Below are positions 25,497 through 33,887 of a stretch of 54,987 bases of DNA, one piece after another. Both the position numbers and the translations under genes were made by a program. The notes beneath the pieces are model-generated. The model saw only the letters and a program-made list of their open reading frames with translations. It was not told where the DNA came from and made no database searches. Position 1 is the first letter of the stretch; every line of letters begins with the position of its first letter. Origin of the DNA: an uncultured Coriobacteriaceae bacterium (lineage in GTDB: Bacteria; Actinomycetota; Coriobacteriia; Coriobacteriales; Eggerthellaceae); assembly GCA_900550055.1 (NCBI GenBank), contig URQU01000007.1, positions 1-54,987 of the forward strand, read 5' to 3'.

Positions 25497-27581
25497 ATGA
25501 TCATGCAGGTTGAGCATCTGTCGAAGTCGTTCGGCGGGCGCACGCTGTTCTCCGACGTCACGTTCAAGCTGGAGGAATACGACCGCCTGGCGCTCGTAGG
25601 CCCCAACGGCGCCGGCAAAACCACCATGCTCAACATCATCAGCGGCCGCGAGGACGCCGACGAGGGCCGCATCCTGTTCGCAAAGGGCGCCCGTGTGGGC
25701 TACCTGGAGCAGGAAGCCATCGAGATGCCCGATCGCCCCATCTTCGAGGAGGTCATGTCCTCGCAGGTGGAAATCTTAGAAGCCGAGCAGCGCCTGCGCG
25801 AGCTGGAGGAGTCGCTGGGCGACAACCCCACCGAGCGCCAGCTTGCCGCAGCTGGCCGTGCGCGCGACGCCTACGAGATGCTGGGCGGCTACACCATCGA
25901 GGCCAAGGTCCGCGGCGTGCTGTTCGGCCTGGGCTTCAAGGAAGGCGACATCAGGCAGGCAACCACGAACTTCTCCGGCGGCTGGCAGATGCGCATCGCG
26001 CTGGCAAAGCTGCTTGTCCGCAATCCCGAGGTGCTCATGCTCGACGAGCCCACAAACCACCTAGATCTTGAGTCGGTGAAGTGGCTCGAGGGCTTTTTGC
26101 GCGGCTACGAGGGCACCGTCATCGTGGTCAGCCACGACCGCGAGTTCATGGACAACATGATCGACCGCGTTGCCGAGGTTGCCAACGGCCGCGTCAACCT
26201 ATACAAGGGCAACTATTCCGCGTACCTCAAGGCGCGCGAGGAGCGCATCGAGCGTCTGCGCCAGCAGCGCACCAAGCAGCTTGAGGAGATGAAGCACCTG
26301 GAGGACTTCGTCGAGCGCTTCCGCTACAAGGCCACCAAAGCCCGCCAGGCCCAGGAGCGCGCGCAGCGCCTTGAGCGCCTGAAAGAGGAGCTCATCGAGA
26401 TTCCCGAGGAGAAGAAGCCCATCCACTTCAACTTCGTGCAGCCGCCGCGCACCGGCGACGAGGTGGTGCGCTGCCGCGGCCTGGTGAAGGCCTTCGGCGA
26501 CAAGCGCGTCTACGACAACTTCGACTTCACCATGTACCGCGGCGACAAGGTGGCGCTTGTGGGCCCCAACGGCGCGGGCAAATCCACGCTCATGAAGATG
26601 ATCGCGGGCGTCATGAAGCCCGACGCCGGCACCATCGACTACGGCGTGCACGTGGCGCTGACGTACTACGCGCAGCACCAGCTGGAGGAGCTGCACGCGG
26701 GCAACACCGTGTTCGAGGAGCTCGATCACGTGGCGCCGGGTTGGAATATCAGCCAGGTGCGCAGCCTGCTCGGCGCCTTCCTGTTCGAAGGCGATGCCGT
26801 CGAGAAGAAGGTCAGCGTGCTCTCCGGTGGCGAGAAGGGCCGCCTGGCGTTGGCGAAGATGCTCGTGGCGCCCAAGCCGCTGCTGTGCCTTGACGAGCCC
26901 ACCAACCACCTGGACATCGCCAGCGCCGACGTGCTCGAGCAGGCGCTCAACCGCTTCGAGGGCACCATCCTGCTCATCACGCACGACCGCCACCTCATCC
27001 GCAGCGTCGCGAACCGCATCGTGGAGGTGAAACCCGGCAAGGTCACCGTCTACGACGGCGATTACGACTACTACCTGTTCAAGTCCGGCCAGCTTGACGG
27101 GCCCGAGCCCACCGACGAGTCGCTCGTCGACGAGCTGATGGAGCGCAAACCTGCCGGAAAGGGCGGATCGGGGAAGGGGAAGGCGTCGAAGAGCGCCTCT
27201 TCCGTGCCTGCTGCGCCCGCTTCGCCTGCGCCTGCCGCCTCGGGAGAGCTGACGGCAAAGCGCGGTAGCTCGCCGAAGACCAAGGAGCAGAAGCGCCGCG
27301 AGGCAGAGGCGCGCAACCGCGCCTACGCCGCGCTGAAGAACCACCGCAAGCGCATCGCCGAGCTCGACAAGCAGATGGAGCGCGACAACGCCCGCATGGA
27401 GGAGCTGCTGGCGAAGATGGCCGATCCCGACTTCTACATCAACGAGGATGCGTCCTCGGATGCCGTGGCCGAGCATTCCAAGCTCAAGCAACGCCTCGCC
27501 GCCGCCGAGGAGGAGTGGTTCATGCTCAACGAAGAGCTCGAAGAGGAGATGGCCAAGCAAGCCGAGGCCATGGGCGTGTAG
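25497..27581 (+). CDS. ABC-F family ATPase
   Basis: A 694-residue soluble protein with two ABC domains and no membrane segments. Domain 1 has GPNGAGKTT, the signature NFSGGWQMR and LMLDEPTNHLD. Domain 2 has GPNGAGKST, SVLSGGEKGR and LCLDEPTNHLD. The ~80-residue inter-domain linker is rich in Arg and Glu (residues ~240-310), and a Ser/Ala/Pro-rich hinge leads to a C-terminal coiled coil (~590-694). This is the layout of Uup/YdiF-type ABC-F proteins, which act at the ribosome on stalled or structured states; some confer antibiotic protection. ATG at 25497. Confidence 0.92.
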   Translation: MIMQVEHLSKSFGGRTLFSDVTFKLEEYDRLALVGPNGAGKTTMLNIISGREDADEGRILFAKGARVGYLEQEAIEMPDRPIFEEVMSSQVEILEAEQRLRELEESLGDNPTERQLAAAGRARDAYEMLGGYTIEAKVRGVLFGLGFKEGDIRQATTNFSGGWQMRIALAKLLVRNPEVLMLDEPTNHLDLESVKWLEGFLRGYEGTVIVVSHDREFMDNMIDRVAEVANGRVNLYKGNYSAYLKAREERIERLRQQRTKQLEEMKHLEDFVERFRYKATKARQAQERAQRLERLKEELIEIPEEKKPIHFNFVQPPRTGDEVVRCRGLVKAFGDKRVYDNFDFTMYRGDKVALVGPNGAGKSTLMKMIAGVMKPDAGTIDYGVHVALTYYAQHQLEELHAGNTVFEELDHVAPGWNISQVRSLLGAFLFEGDAVEKKVSVLSGGEKGRLALAKMLVAPKPLLCLDEPTNHLDIASADVLEQALNRFEGTILLITHDRHLIRSVANRIVEVKPGKVTVYDGDYDYYLFKSGQLDGPEPTDESLVDELMERKPAGKGGSGKGKASKSASSVPAAPASPAPAASGELTAKRGSSPKTKEQKRREAEARNRAYAALKNHRKRIAELDKQMERDNARMEELLAKMADPDFYINEDASSDAVAEHSKLKQRLAAAEEEWFMLNEELEEEMAKQAEAMGV

Positions 27582-27720
27582 GGGCGCTTCGCCGGACGCG
27601 CGATTGCGCGCCTGGCGGCGCTTGGCGCTGTCAGGGCTCGGTTATTCGGGGTTGCGGCGCCTGCGAGCTTGAAACGGCGGGTGCGCAAAAGTCGGATTGT
27701 TCGAACGAAAGGTTGCAAGG

Positions 27721-28182
27721 ATGCTCAACATCGTGTTGGTGGAGCCTGAGATCCCGCAGAACACGGGAAACGTGGCGCGCACGTGCGCGTGCATCGGCGC
27801 GCGGTTGCATCTGGTGGAGCCCATGGGCTTCGCCGTCACGCAGCGCAACCTTGCGCGCGCGGGGTGCGACTATTGGGACGACGTCGACATCGTGCGCTGG
27901 TCGTGCGCCGACGAGTTCTTCGAGGCTCACGCCGCCGACGATCTGCACCTGTTCACGGGGCATGTGCAGCGCAGCTTCGCCGATGTTTCGTACGGCCCGG
28001 ATGCCTGGCTGGTGTTCGGGCGCGAAAGCCGCGGGCTCGACGAGGCCGTTATGCAGCGCTTCGAGTCCGCCTGCGTGCGCATCCCTATGCGCGACGGCAT
28101 GCGCAGCTTAAACTTAAGCAATTCAGTTGCAATAGCCGCATACGAGGCTTTGCGCCAGCAAAACTGGCCGGGCTTGGCTTAA
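27721..28182 (+). CDS. trmL: tRNA (cytidine/uridine-34 2'-O)-methyltransferase
   Basis: A 153-residue SPOUT methyltransferase. MLNIVLVEPEIPQNTGNVAR is the opening of TrmL/CspR, VFGRESRGLDE is motif 2, and the knot motif is IPMRDGMRSLNLSNSVAIA. The enzyme methylates the wobble-base ribose of tRNA-Leu isoacceptors in the cytoplasm using S-adenosylmethionine. Start at ATG 27721 with AAAGG before it; the longer frame from 27697 is less likely. Length matches the family (150-160). Confidence 0.93.
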   Translation: MLNIVLVEPEIPQNTGNVARTCACIGARLHLVEPMGFAVTQRNLARAGCDYWDDVDIVRWSCADEFFEAHAADDLHLFTGHVQRSFADVSYGPDAWLVFGRESRGLDEAVMQRFESACVRIPMRDGMRSLNLSNSVAIAAYEALRQQNWPGLA

Positions 28183-28222
28183 GCGGCGCCTTTTGAGACA
28201 TGAAGGGAAAGGAGGGAAGGCG

Positions 28223-29428
28223 ATGACGGAACGGAACGCGCACGACGATGAGCGCAACACGGCGGATTTGGCCGCCGGTGATGCGATGCGCCCTCAGGAA
28301 CCCGTCGATCAGCTGACGCCCGCAGGCAGCGCCGTCAGTCCTTCCCCTAGTCCTACGCCCACGTTCGCCGCCACCGACCGCCCTGCGCGCCGCGCGCGCA
28401 GGCTGCGGTGGAAGCCCGGCATCACCCGTCCCATGATGGCGCTTTCGGCCGCGTCGTTCGCCCTGATGGTTGCGGGCGTCGGCAGTTACGTGTCCGCGAT
28501 TCCCGCCGTGGTGTCCGACAAGCCCAGCGCGGTGGTCATCCCGCTGGAATCGGCTTTGTGGCTTGACGGCCAGATGCGCGAGGTCCAGGCGGGTCCCGTG
28601 GGCTCGACGCGCGCGGTGGGCCCGGTGACGATCGAGGCCTCCAGGGTCAATGCCGCCGCGCCCGATGCTGCGTCGGCCTTGGGCCTTGGCTCGAGCTCCG
28701 GCGCGTTGGGCGTTGCGTCGCTGACTGGGGCGACGGCGGTTTCCTCGGTGGATTCGTCGTTCACTCGTGCCCAGCAGATCGCCGGTGGCGATTCGACGGC
28801 CTCGGGCTCGGCTTCTACGTCGGCTTCTACGTCCTCGGGCGGCAGCGGGTCCGCGTCCGGCTCCGGCTCGGGCAGCTCCGGCGGCGCAAGCGATGCGTCC
28901 GGCGGTACCGGCGGATCGGGCGCGGGTTCGGAAAACGCCGGGGGCTCCGGCACTGGCTCCGCTCCCACGCCCGCCCCGCCCACGGCCGAGCAGGAGGCGG
29001 CGGCATATGCCGTGCTGGTGGACCATCAGGCGCGTGTGAACGCCTATGTTGTGCGCTTGAACAACGCCGTGGCCGCGTTCAACAACGACTGCATGAGCAC
29101 GTCACGCCCTCTTCGCCAAAGCGATTACAACGAGTGCGCCGCCATAGACAGCCAAACGCTCACCGACTTCCTGCTGCTGCGCAATTCGAACGCGTTCGCC
29201 GAGGGCTCGCGTTGGCAGGAGCAGAAGGGCAACCTTCAGCGCGCTTACATCGCGTTGGACGAGTATCTGACCGTCATCTACAGTGCGTGGCAGCTGAACT
29301 TGGCATACGAGAACCCGGCGGAAGGGGTTGATCGCTGGATGGAACCTGTTCGCGCTGATCAGGACGCTTCCGGCAACAGCATTGCGGCGGCGCACTTGAA
29401 CGAGACGTTAGCGAGCATCAGGTTATGA
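28223..29428 (+). CDS. Single-pass membrane protein with Ser/Gly-rich stalk
   Basis: A 401-residue protein of unknown family. A cytoplasmic N-terminus of ~70 residues carries basic residues before the membrane. One transmembrane helix follows (~71-95, MMALSAASFALMVAGVGSYV). Next come ~100 residues of outer region, a Ser/Gly/Ala low-complexity stalk (~190-255) and a C-terminal helical domain. ATG at 28223 with AAGGAGG. Its ATGA overlap with the kinase gene suggests that it is the sensing or anchoring partner of that kinase. No enzymatic motif seen. Confidence 0.72.
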   Translation: MTERNAHDDERNTADLAAGDAMRPQEPVDQLTPAGSAVSPSPSPTPTFAATDRPARRARRLRWKPGITRPMMALSAASFALMVAGVGSYVSAIPAVVSDKPSAVVIPLESALWLDGQMREVQAGPVGSTRAVGPVTIEASRVNAAAPDAASALGLGSSSGALGVASLTGATAVSSVDSSFTRAQQIAGGDSTASGSASTSASTSSGGSGSASGSGSGSSGGASDASGGTGGSGAGSENAGGSGTGSAPTPAPPTAEQEAAAYAVLVDHQARVNAYVVRLNNAVAAFNNDCMSTSRPLRQSDYNECAAIDSQTLTDFLLLRNSNAFAEGSRWQEQKGNLQRAYIALDEYLTVIYSAWQLNLAYENPAEGVDRWMEPVRADQDASGNSIAAAHLNETLASIRL

Positions 29429-31356
29429 GCGGGCTGGTTGATAAGGGCGCCGCGCTCGCCTCGTCGGGCGCCGTTCAGGGCATGCGCCTGGTGCGCGTGG
29501 CCGATTTCAGCGCGCCGCTTTCGCTTTCCGATGTCGATCGGCCGTCCTACGTGCGCCGTTTCGTCACGTTGTTCGTGTCGCAAGGCCAGGGGCATCGCGG
29601 CGGCACGGGCCGCGTGGAGCATGCACGCAACGCGCAGGGCGAGCATCTGGCGCTCAAGCTGCTCTCGCTTCCGCCTCGCCGTGATGGCGAAACCGAGGAC
29701 GATCATGCCCGCCGCGTGCGCGCTTCGCGCGCCGCGTTCGAGCGCGAATACGAGTGCCATATCCTGCTGTCGGGGCTGAAGGGCTTTCCCCGTCTATATG
29801 GCCGAGGCACCGTCGACGGGGTGCCGTGCATCGTCATGGAATGGGTTGAGGGCATCACCTTGGACCGCGTGCGGCGGCAGCTTGCCGTCGACGGTTACGG
29901 CCGCGTGAGCCCGCTGGTGGCGGCGCGCCTGGGCCGCGACCTGTTCGACCTGGTGGCGCGCATGGGGTATGTGGAAGGCGGGTTCGTGCACCGCGACATC
30001 AGCCCGCGCAACGTCATGGTGCGCACGTCGCGCCTGTCCTTGGAGCAGCAGGTGGACGAGGGCGTGTTCGACCTGTACCTTATCGACTTCGGCTCATCGG
30101 CCGAGTCGGAGCCGCGTTCCACATCGTTTACCAGCGAGAATGCGGTGTTCCGCGGTGCTACGGCCGATTTCGCGCCGCCCGAGATGCTCAGCGACGACAT
30201 CCCGGGCCTGGCCGAGCTGCGCAAATCCCCGGCGATCGACGTGTACGCCGCGGCAAGCGTGGTGTACCAGTTGGCGTGCGGGCAGGCACCTTACGATTTA
30301 CATGCGGTTGGGGAAGATGGGGCGCCTGTTTCGCCGTATCGCGCGAAGATGGCCGCTCCCGCGCCGACGGCGGTGATGGCGCACGCTCGGGCCGACGGGC
30401 TGCTTGAGGCTCTTGCCTGCGAACCCGAGGTGGCGGTTGCGGTGCAGCATGCGCAGGACAAACTGTCCGCGCCGATGGGCGTATCGGAAGCGGCCGAGGC
30501 GCTGTCCTTCGTGGATGAGCAGCTGGGTATCGTGTTGGGCGATTGCCTGGCTCGCGGGCAATCCGATCGCCCCGATGCCGCGGCGGTTCGTGATGCGCTG
30601 TCGTCGTTCTCTATCCACTACGCCGACAACGTGGAACGGTCGTTTTGCGGCCGTCCGCTGGTGCCGTGCGTGCCTGGCGGGTTCGCCGCATCGGCGCTTG
30701 ATGTGGCCGATTCCACGCTGGCCCATGTGCGTATGGCGTGCAAGGGCGTTGCGGCGGCGGCGTTGGCGGGGGTTGCGGTTTCGGCAGCCGTGCTTGCCAA
30801 CGGGGCGCAAGCGTCGCTTGATGCGGCGTGTTTTGCCTGGTCAGGCGGCGTTCCCGGGGTCGTGGTGGCTGTTGCGGCGCTGTTCCCCGCGCTGGTGGGG
30901 TTGTCGCTGCGCTTCGGCGGCTCGCGCACCACGGCGGGCTTTTTGCGTGGTACGGCGGGCCTTGCGGTCACGTTCGCCGCGCTGTGGCAGGTGCTTGCCG
31001 ACATGCGTTTCGAGGTGGCGGCCCAGCAGCACTTGCTTTCCATGGCCTTGGTGGCCGCGGCGGCTGCAGGCTGGTGCCTCATGGCGGCCGATTTCGCGCT
31101 GAACGTGGCATTGCCCCAGGTAGTTCGCCGTAAGGCGCTGCCCTCGGGCGATTGCGACGGGGCCGATGCGCTTCCGGGCGCGGCTGCGGTAGCCCTCGAG
31201 GGCGAAGCCGGCAAGGGCGAAACGCAGAAGGTTCGCGGCGCCGACTCGCAACCTGAGTACGAGGTCGATGACTCCGCAGGCGAGGCTTCGGGCGCAAATG
31301 CCCGGTTTGCGGGCAAACGCGATGCGTTGGATGACGATATGAGCGAAGGAGCGTGA
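29425..31356 (+). CDS. Membrane-bound Ser/Thr protein kinase
   Basis: A 643-residue protein. The N-terminal ~400 residues are a Hanks-type kinase: Lys78 in LALKLL, hinge MEWVEG, catalytic loop HRDISPRNVM (Asp191, Asn196), DFG at 221-223 and a PPEML motif like APE at 251-255. The usual glycine-rich loop is weak. About four transmembrane helices follow (~440-570), then an acidic cytoplasmic tail that could be a phosphorylation target. The ATG overlaps the previous stop (29425-29428), and the FHA gene follows at once. The output is likely the phosphorylation of proteins read by that FHA domain. Confidence 0.87.
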   Translation: MSGLVDKGAALASSGAVQGMRLVRVADFSAPLSLSDVDRPSYVRRFVTLFVSQGQGHRGGTGRVEHARNAQGEHLALKLLSLPPRRDGETEDDHARRVRASRAAFEREYECHILLSGLKGFPRLYGRGTVDGVPCIVMEWVEGITLDRVRRQLAVDGYGRVSPLVAARLGRDLFDLVARMGYVEGGFVHRDISPRNVMVRTSRLSLEQQVDEGVFDLYLIDFGSSAESEPRSTSFTSENAVFRGATADFAPPEMLSDDIPGLAELRKSPAIDVYAAASVVYQLACGQAPYDLHAVGEDGAPVSPYRAKMAAPAPTAVMAHARADGLLEALACEPEVAVAVQHAQDKLSAPMGVSEAAEALSFVDEQLGIVLGDCLARGQSDRPDAAAVRDALSSFSIHYADNVERSFCGRPLVPCVPGGFAASALDVADSTLAHVRMACKGVAAAALAGVAVSAAVLANGAQASLDAACFAWSGGVPGVVVAVAALFPALVGLSLRFGGSRTTAGFLRGTAGLAVTFAALWQVLADMRFEVAAQQHLLSMALVAAAAAGWCLMAADFALNVALPQVVRRKALPSGDCDGADALPGAAAVALEGEAGKGETQKVRGADSQPEYEVDDSAGEASGANARFAGKRDALDDDMSEGA

Positions 31357-31361
31357 GGCTG

Positions 31362-32345
31362 ATGGCGACGGAGTTGACGCCGTGCGGCGCCCTGTTCGAG
31401 ACCATGAAGCGCTATGGCGGCATCAGCCATAAGGATCTGGCGCGTCTGGTGCTGTCCGGCCGCCCGCTTGCCGACGGCAAAAGCCCGCTGTCGCGTTGCG
31501 ACGACCGCACGTGGGTTTCACGCTTCATCGTGCATGCCCCCGTGGGCTCGCTGCAGGACCGCTACTTTTGCGATTGGGGCGTGGCGGCGCTTCGCGTTTC
31601 GGCGCGCCTGCGCTCCCGCGACGGGAAGGGCCTGTCGGCCGAGGAGGCGTTGTCCCTGGTCACGGACCAGGGTGGTGCGCTTATGGAACAGGCGCTGCGC
31701 GAGTGTCACCAGGACCTGGCGCTGTATCGCAACGTGTTGGAGCGTCTAGCACGCGGCGCGGGCTATAGCGTGGAGGAGCGCGCTGAGCTTGCCATGGTGC
31801 TGTTCGTGGCGGCAGGGTGCAGCGCGAACGTGAAACGCGCGTGCGCCTACGTGCTCGATTATGTGAAGACGGTGCACGGCGGAAGGCTGGAAACCGTCCC
31901 CGCTGCCGTTATGGACCAGGGCGAGCAGCCTGGCGAAGCGTCCGCCGACCCACGCGAGCAGGCGCAGGCGCTGGGCCTTTTGCGCATGGTGGGAGGCCTG
32001 GTTTCGGGGGGTTTGCACTGGGTGCAGCCGCTTTCCGACGGCGTGGAGATCGGCGCGCTGGCCTTGGGGCCTGACGACATCAACGATGTGGAGCCCGATG
32101 TATCGGGCCATCATCTGCGCATCTGGTGCAACGAGGCGGGCCGATGGTGCGTGCAGGGCTTGGGAAGCTCCAACGGCACCGTGCTGATTAGCGGCGAAGA
32201 TGGCTCCGAGACGGTGGTGGAGCCGGCACGCGCGGGCGCTTCCGCATGTGCAGAACCGGTCGAGGTGCACGCCGGCGACGAGTTGGTCTTGGCCGGATCG
32301 ACCCGGTTCATGCTGATAGAAGGCATGCCGGAAAGCTGGGAATGA
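31362..32345 (+). CDS. FHA-domain protein
   Basis: A 327-residue soluble protein. The N-terminal ~200 residues are helical, of unknown family. The C-terminal ~110 residues form a forkhead-associated domain: SGHHLRIW corresponds to the SxxH phosphothreonine-binding strand and GLGSSNGTVLI to the SNGT loop. It would bind phosphothreonine peptides made by the kinase encoded just upstream. ATG 31362 is preferred (GAAGGAG ten bases before); the GTG at 31353 overlaps the kinase stop and is an alternative. It ends four bases from the converging niaR gene. Confidence 0.85.
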   Translation: MATELTPCGALFETMKRYGGISHKDLARLVLSGRPLADGKSPLSRCDDRTWVSRFIVHAPVGSLQDRYFCDWGVAALRVSARLRSRDGKGLSAEEALSLVTDQGGALMEQALRECHQDLALYRNVLERLARGAGYSVEERAELAMVLFVAAGCSANVKRACAYVLDYVKTVHGGRLETVPAAVMDQGEQPGEASADPREQAQALGLLRMVGGLVSGGLHWVQPLSDGVEIGALALGPDDINDVEPDVSGHHLRIWCNEAGRWCVQGLGSSNGTVLISGEDGSETVVEPARAGASACAEPVEVHAGDELVLAGSTRFMLIEGMPESWE

Positions 32346-32349
32346 CCCT

Positions 32350-32958
32350 TTACGCCTCCTGCTCGTGGGGGAGCAGCGGGGCTAGGAAACCTTTGTCGGC
32401 GAGCGCCCGGCCGATGGCTTCGAGGGCCTCGTCGCTTGGCGCCGATACCAGGTGATAGTGGTACCCCGAGGTGGCGGTGCTCAGCGGCGAGGATTTTCCG
32501 CTTTCGATATCGTGGATGAATCGCTCGATATCCGCCTGGTCGGCGATCACTAAAGGCGCGGTGATGCGACCGTAGGCGCGATGGCTGATGGACACGTTAT
32601 GCACGCGACCGCCGAGCGCGACGATCGTCTGCAGCTCGTCCCTGGTTTGCTCGACCTCGTGGTGCAGCTTGAACGTGCGTGCGGGTTCGTCAAGGCGCAT
32701 GGCCGGTTGCTCTGCGACGTTTTGCGCCATGGTTTGCGTTGTGTTCTGAGTTGAGGTTTGCGCGGTGTCCGCCAGTACGTAGCCTTTCGTGGTTGCCACG
32801 ATGTTCGCGCCCGCCTCGCGCAGCAGCGCGATGTCCTGCACGATGATCTGTCGGCTGACGTTGAGGGTGTTCGCAAGCTGGCCGCCGGATACTGGCGCAT
32901 CGGCTGATCGAAGCGCATCGAGCAGCGACACGCGTCTGGCCTCGGATTTCGCTGCCAT
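32350..32958 (-). CDS. niaR: NiaR-type NAD-biosynthesis repressor (3H domain)
   Basis: A 202-residue regulator. A winged helix lies at residues ~5-60 (SGGQLANTLNVSRQIIVQDI), and a C-terminal 3H domain at ~95-200 has the His-bearing segments KLHHEVEQ, ISHRAYG and YHYHL expected to bind metal and nicotinate. NiaR represses NAD synthesis and salvage genes when niacin is plentiful. It is last in the nadA-nadB-nadC operon, so it probably controls its own operon through the palindrome at 36621-36652. Odd feature: the linker (~65-85) is made of xxQT/xxQN tetrapeptides encoded by a 12-base repeat (32709-32762). Confidence 0.88.
   Translation of the reverse strand: MAAKSEARRVSLLDALRSADAPVSGGQLANTLNVSRQIIVQDIALLREAGANIVATTKGYVLADTAQTSTQNTTQTMAQNVAEQPAMRLDEPARTFKLHHEVEQTRDELQTIVALGGRVHNVSISHRAYGRITAPLVIADQADIERFIHDIESGKSSPLSTATSGYHYHLVSAPSDEALEAIGRALADKGFLAPLLPHEQEA
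32709..32762. repeat. 12-bp tandem repeat inside niaR
   Basis: TTTGCG or a close variant recurs every 12 bases (32721, 32733, 32745, 32757), four to five units. On the minus strand it encodes TAQT-STQN-TTQT-MAQN in the NiaR linker. It is the same repeat family as in nadB. Confidence 0.75.
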
Positions 32959-32960
32959 TG

Positions 32961-33887
32961 CTATTGCCCGCTTTCCCGGTGTACATCGGTGACCGATACG
33001 TTGCCATCAGCGGTCGCGGCGCTATCGGCGTTGCCGTCCAGCATGCGCAGGTGCTTCATGGACACGTCCAAGATGGGCGCCGAGTGGGTGAGCGCGCCGC
33101 TGGACACGAAGTCGATGCCCAGGTCTGCGATGGCCTGTACGTTGTGCGCGTCGATGTTGCCGGAGCACTCGGTCTTCGCGCGCCCGTCGATGAACGCGAT
33201 GGCCGCTGCCATGGCGTCGTGGTTCATGTTGTCGAGCATGATGATGTCGGCTCCGGCGGCGACTGCCTCCTCGACCTGTGCGAACGTCTCGCACTCCACC
33301 TCGATCTCGCGCACGAACGGGGCATGGGCGCGCGCGGCCTCGATGGCTTCGCGCACGCCGCCCGCGGCGGCGATGTGGTTGTCCTTCAGCAGCACCCCGT
33401 CGGAGAGGTTGTAGCGGTGGTTGCGCCCGCCGCCGCACCTGACGGCCTCCTTCTCGAACACGCGCATGTTCGGCGTGGTTTTGCGCGTGTCCACCAGCTG
33501 GGTGGTGCTGCCTTCGAGCAGCGCGGCCACGCGGTGCGTGTAGGTGGCGATGCCGCTCATGCGCTGCAGGTAGTTCAGGGCCACGCGCTCGCCCGACAGC
33601 AGCACGCGCACGTCGCCGGTCACCGTCGCAAGCGTCTGGCCTGCGCAAACGCTGTCGCCGTCCGCGGCGAAGCGCTGGACGCGCGTCTCGGGGTCCAAGA
33701 TGGCGAACGTGCGCTCGAACACATCGAGGCCGCACAGCACGCCGTCGGCCTTCGCGATAAGGTCCACGGCGGCGGGGCGTGCGTCGGGCATGATGGCGGC
33801 GGTGGACACGTCTTCGTTGGTGATGTCCTCGGCCAGCGCCTGGCGGATAAGCGGCTCGGCCACGGTTGTCAGCGTGATGGGGTTCAT
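32961..33887 (-). CDS. nadC: Nicotinate-nucleotide pyrophosphorylase (carboxylating)
   Basis: A 308-residue quinolinate phosphoribosyltransferase, converting quinolinate and PRPP to nicotinate mononucleotide. Family segments: LNYLQRMSGIATYT, DTRKTTPNMRVFEKEAVRCG, GGRNHRYNLSDGVLLKDNH and IMLDNM. The start is the ATG at 33887, which overlaps the nadB stop (ATGA); the TTG at 33893 is less likely. The C-terminal ~25 residues beyond the barrel are a variable tail. Translationally coupled to nadB. Confidence 0.96.
   Translation of the reverse strand: MNPITLTTVAEPLIRQALAEDITNEDVSTAAIMPDARPAAVDLIAKADGVLCGLDVFERTFAILDPETRVQRFAADGDSVCAGQTLATVTGDVRVLLSGERVALNYLQRMSGIATYTHRVAALLEGSTTQLVDTRKTTPNMRVFEKEAVRCGGGRNHRYNLSDGVLLKDNHIAAAGGVREAIEAARAHAPFVREIEVECETFAQVEEAVAAGADIIMLDNMNHDAMAAAIAFIDGRAKTECSGNIDAHNVQAIADLGIDFVSSGALTHSAPILDVSMKHLRMLDGNADSAATADGNVSVTDVHRESGQ

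Noticed and set aside
25149..25517. Minus-strand frame of 122 residues containing APRVGFEPTTLRLTAG
   Set aside because: It is the antisense of tRNA-Asn and its terminator. This peptide is a well-known false annotation produced by tRNA genes.
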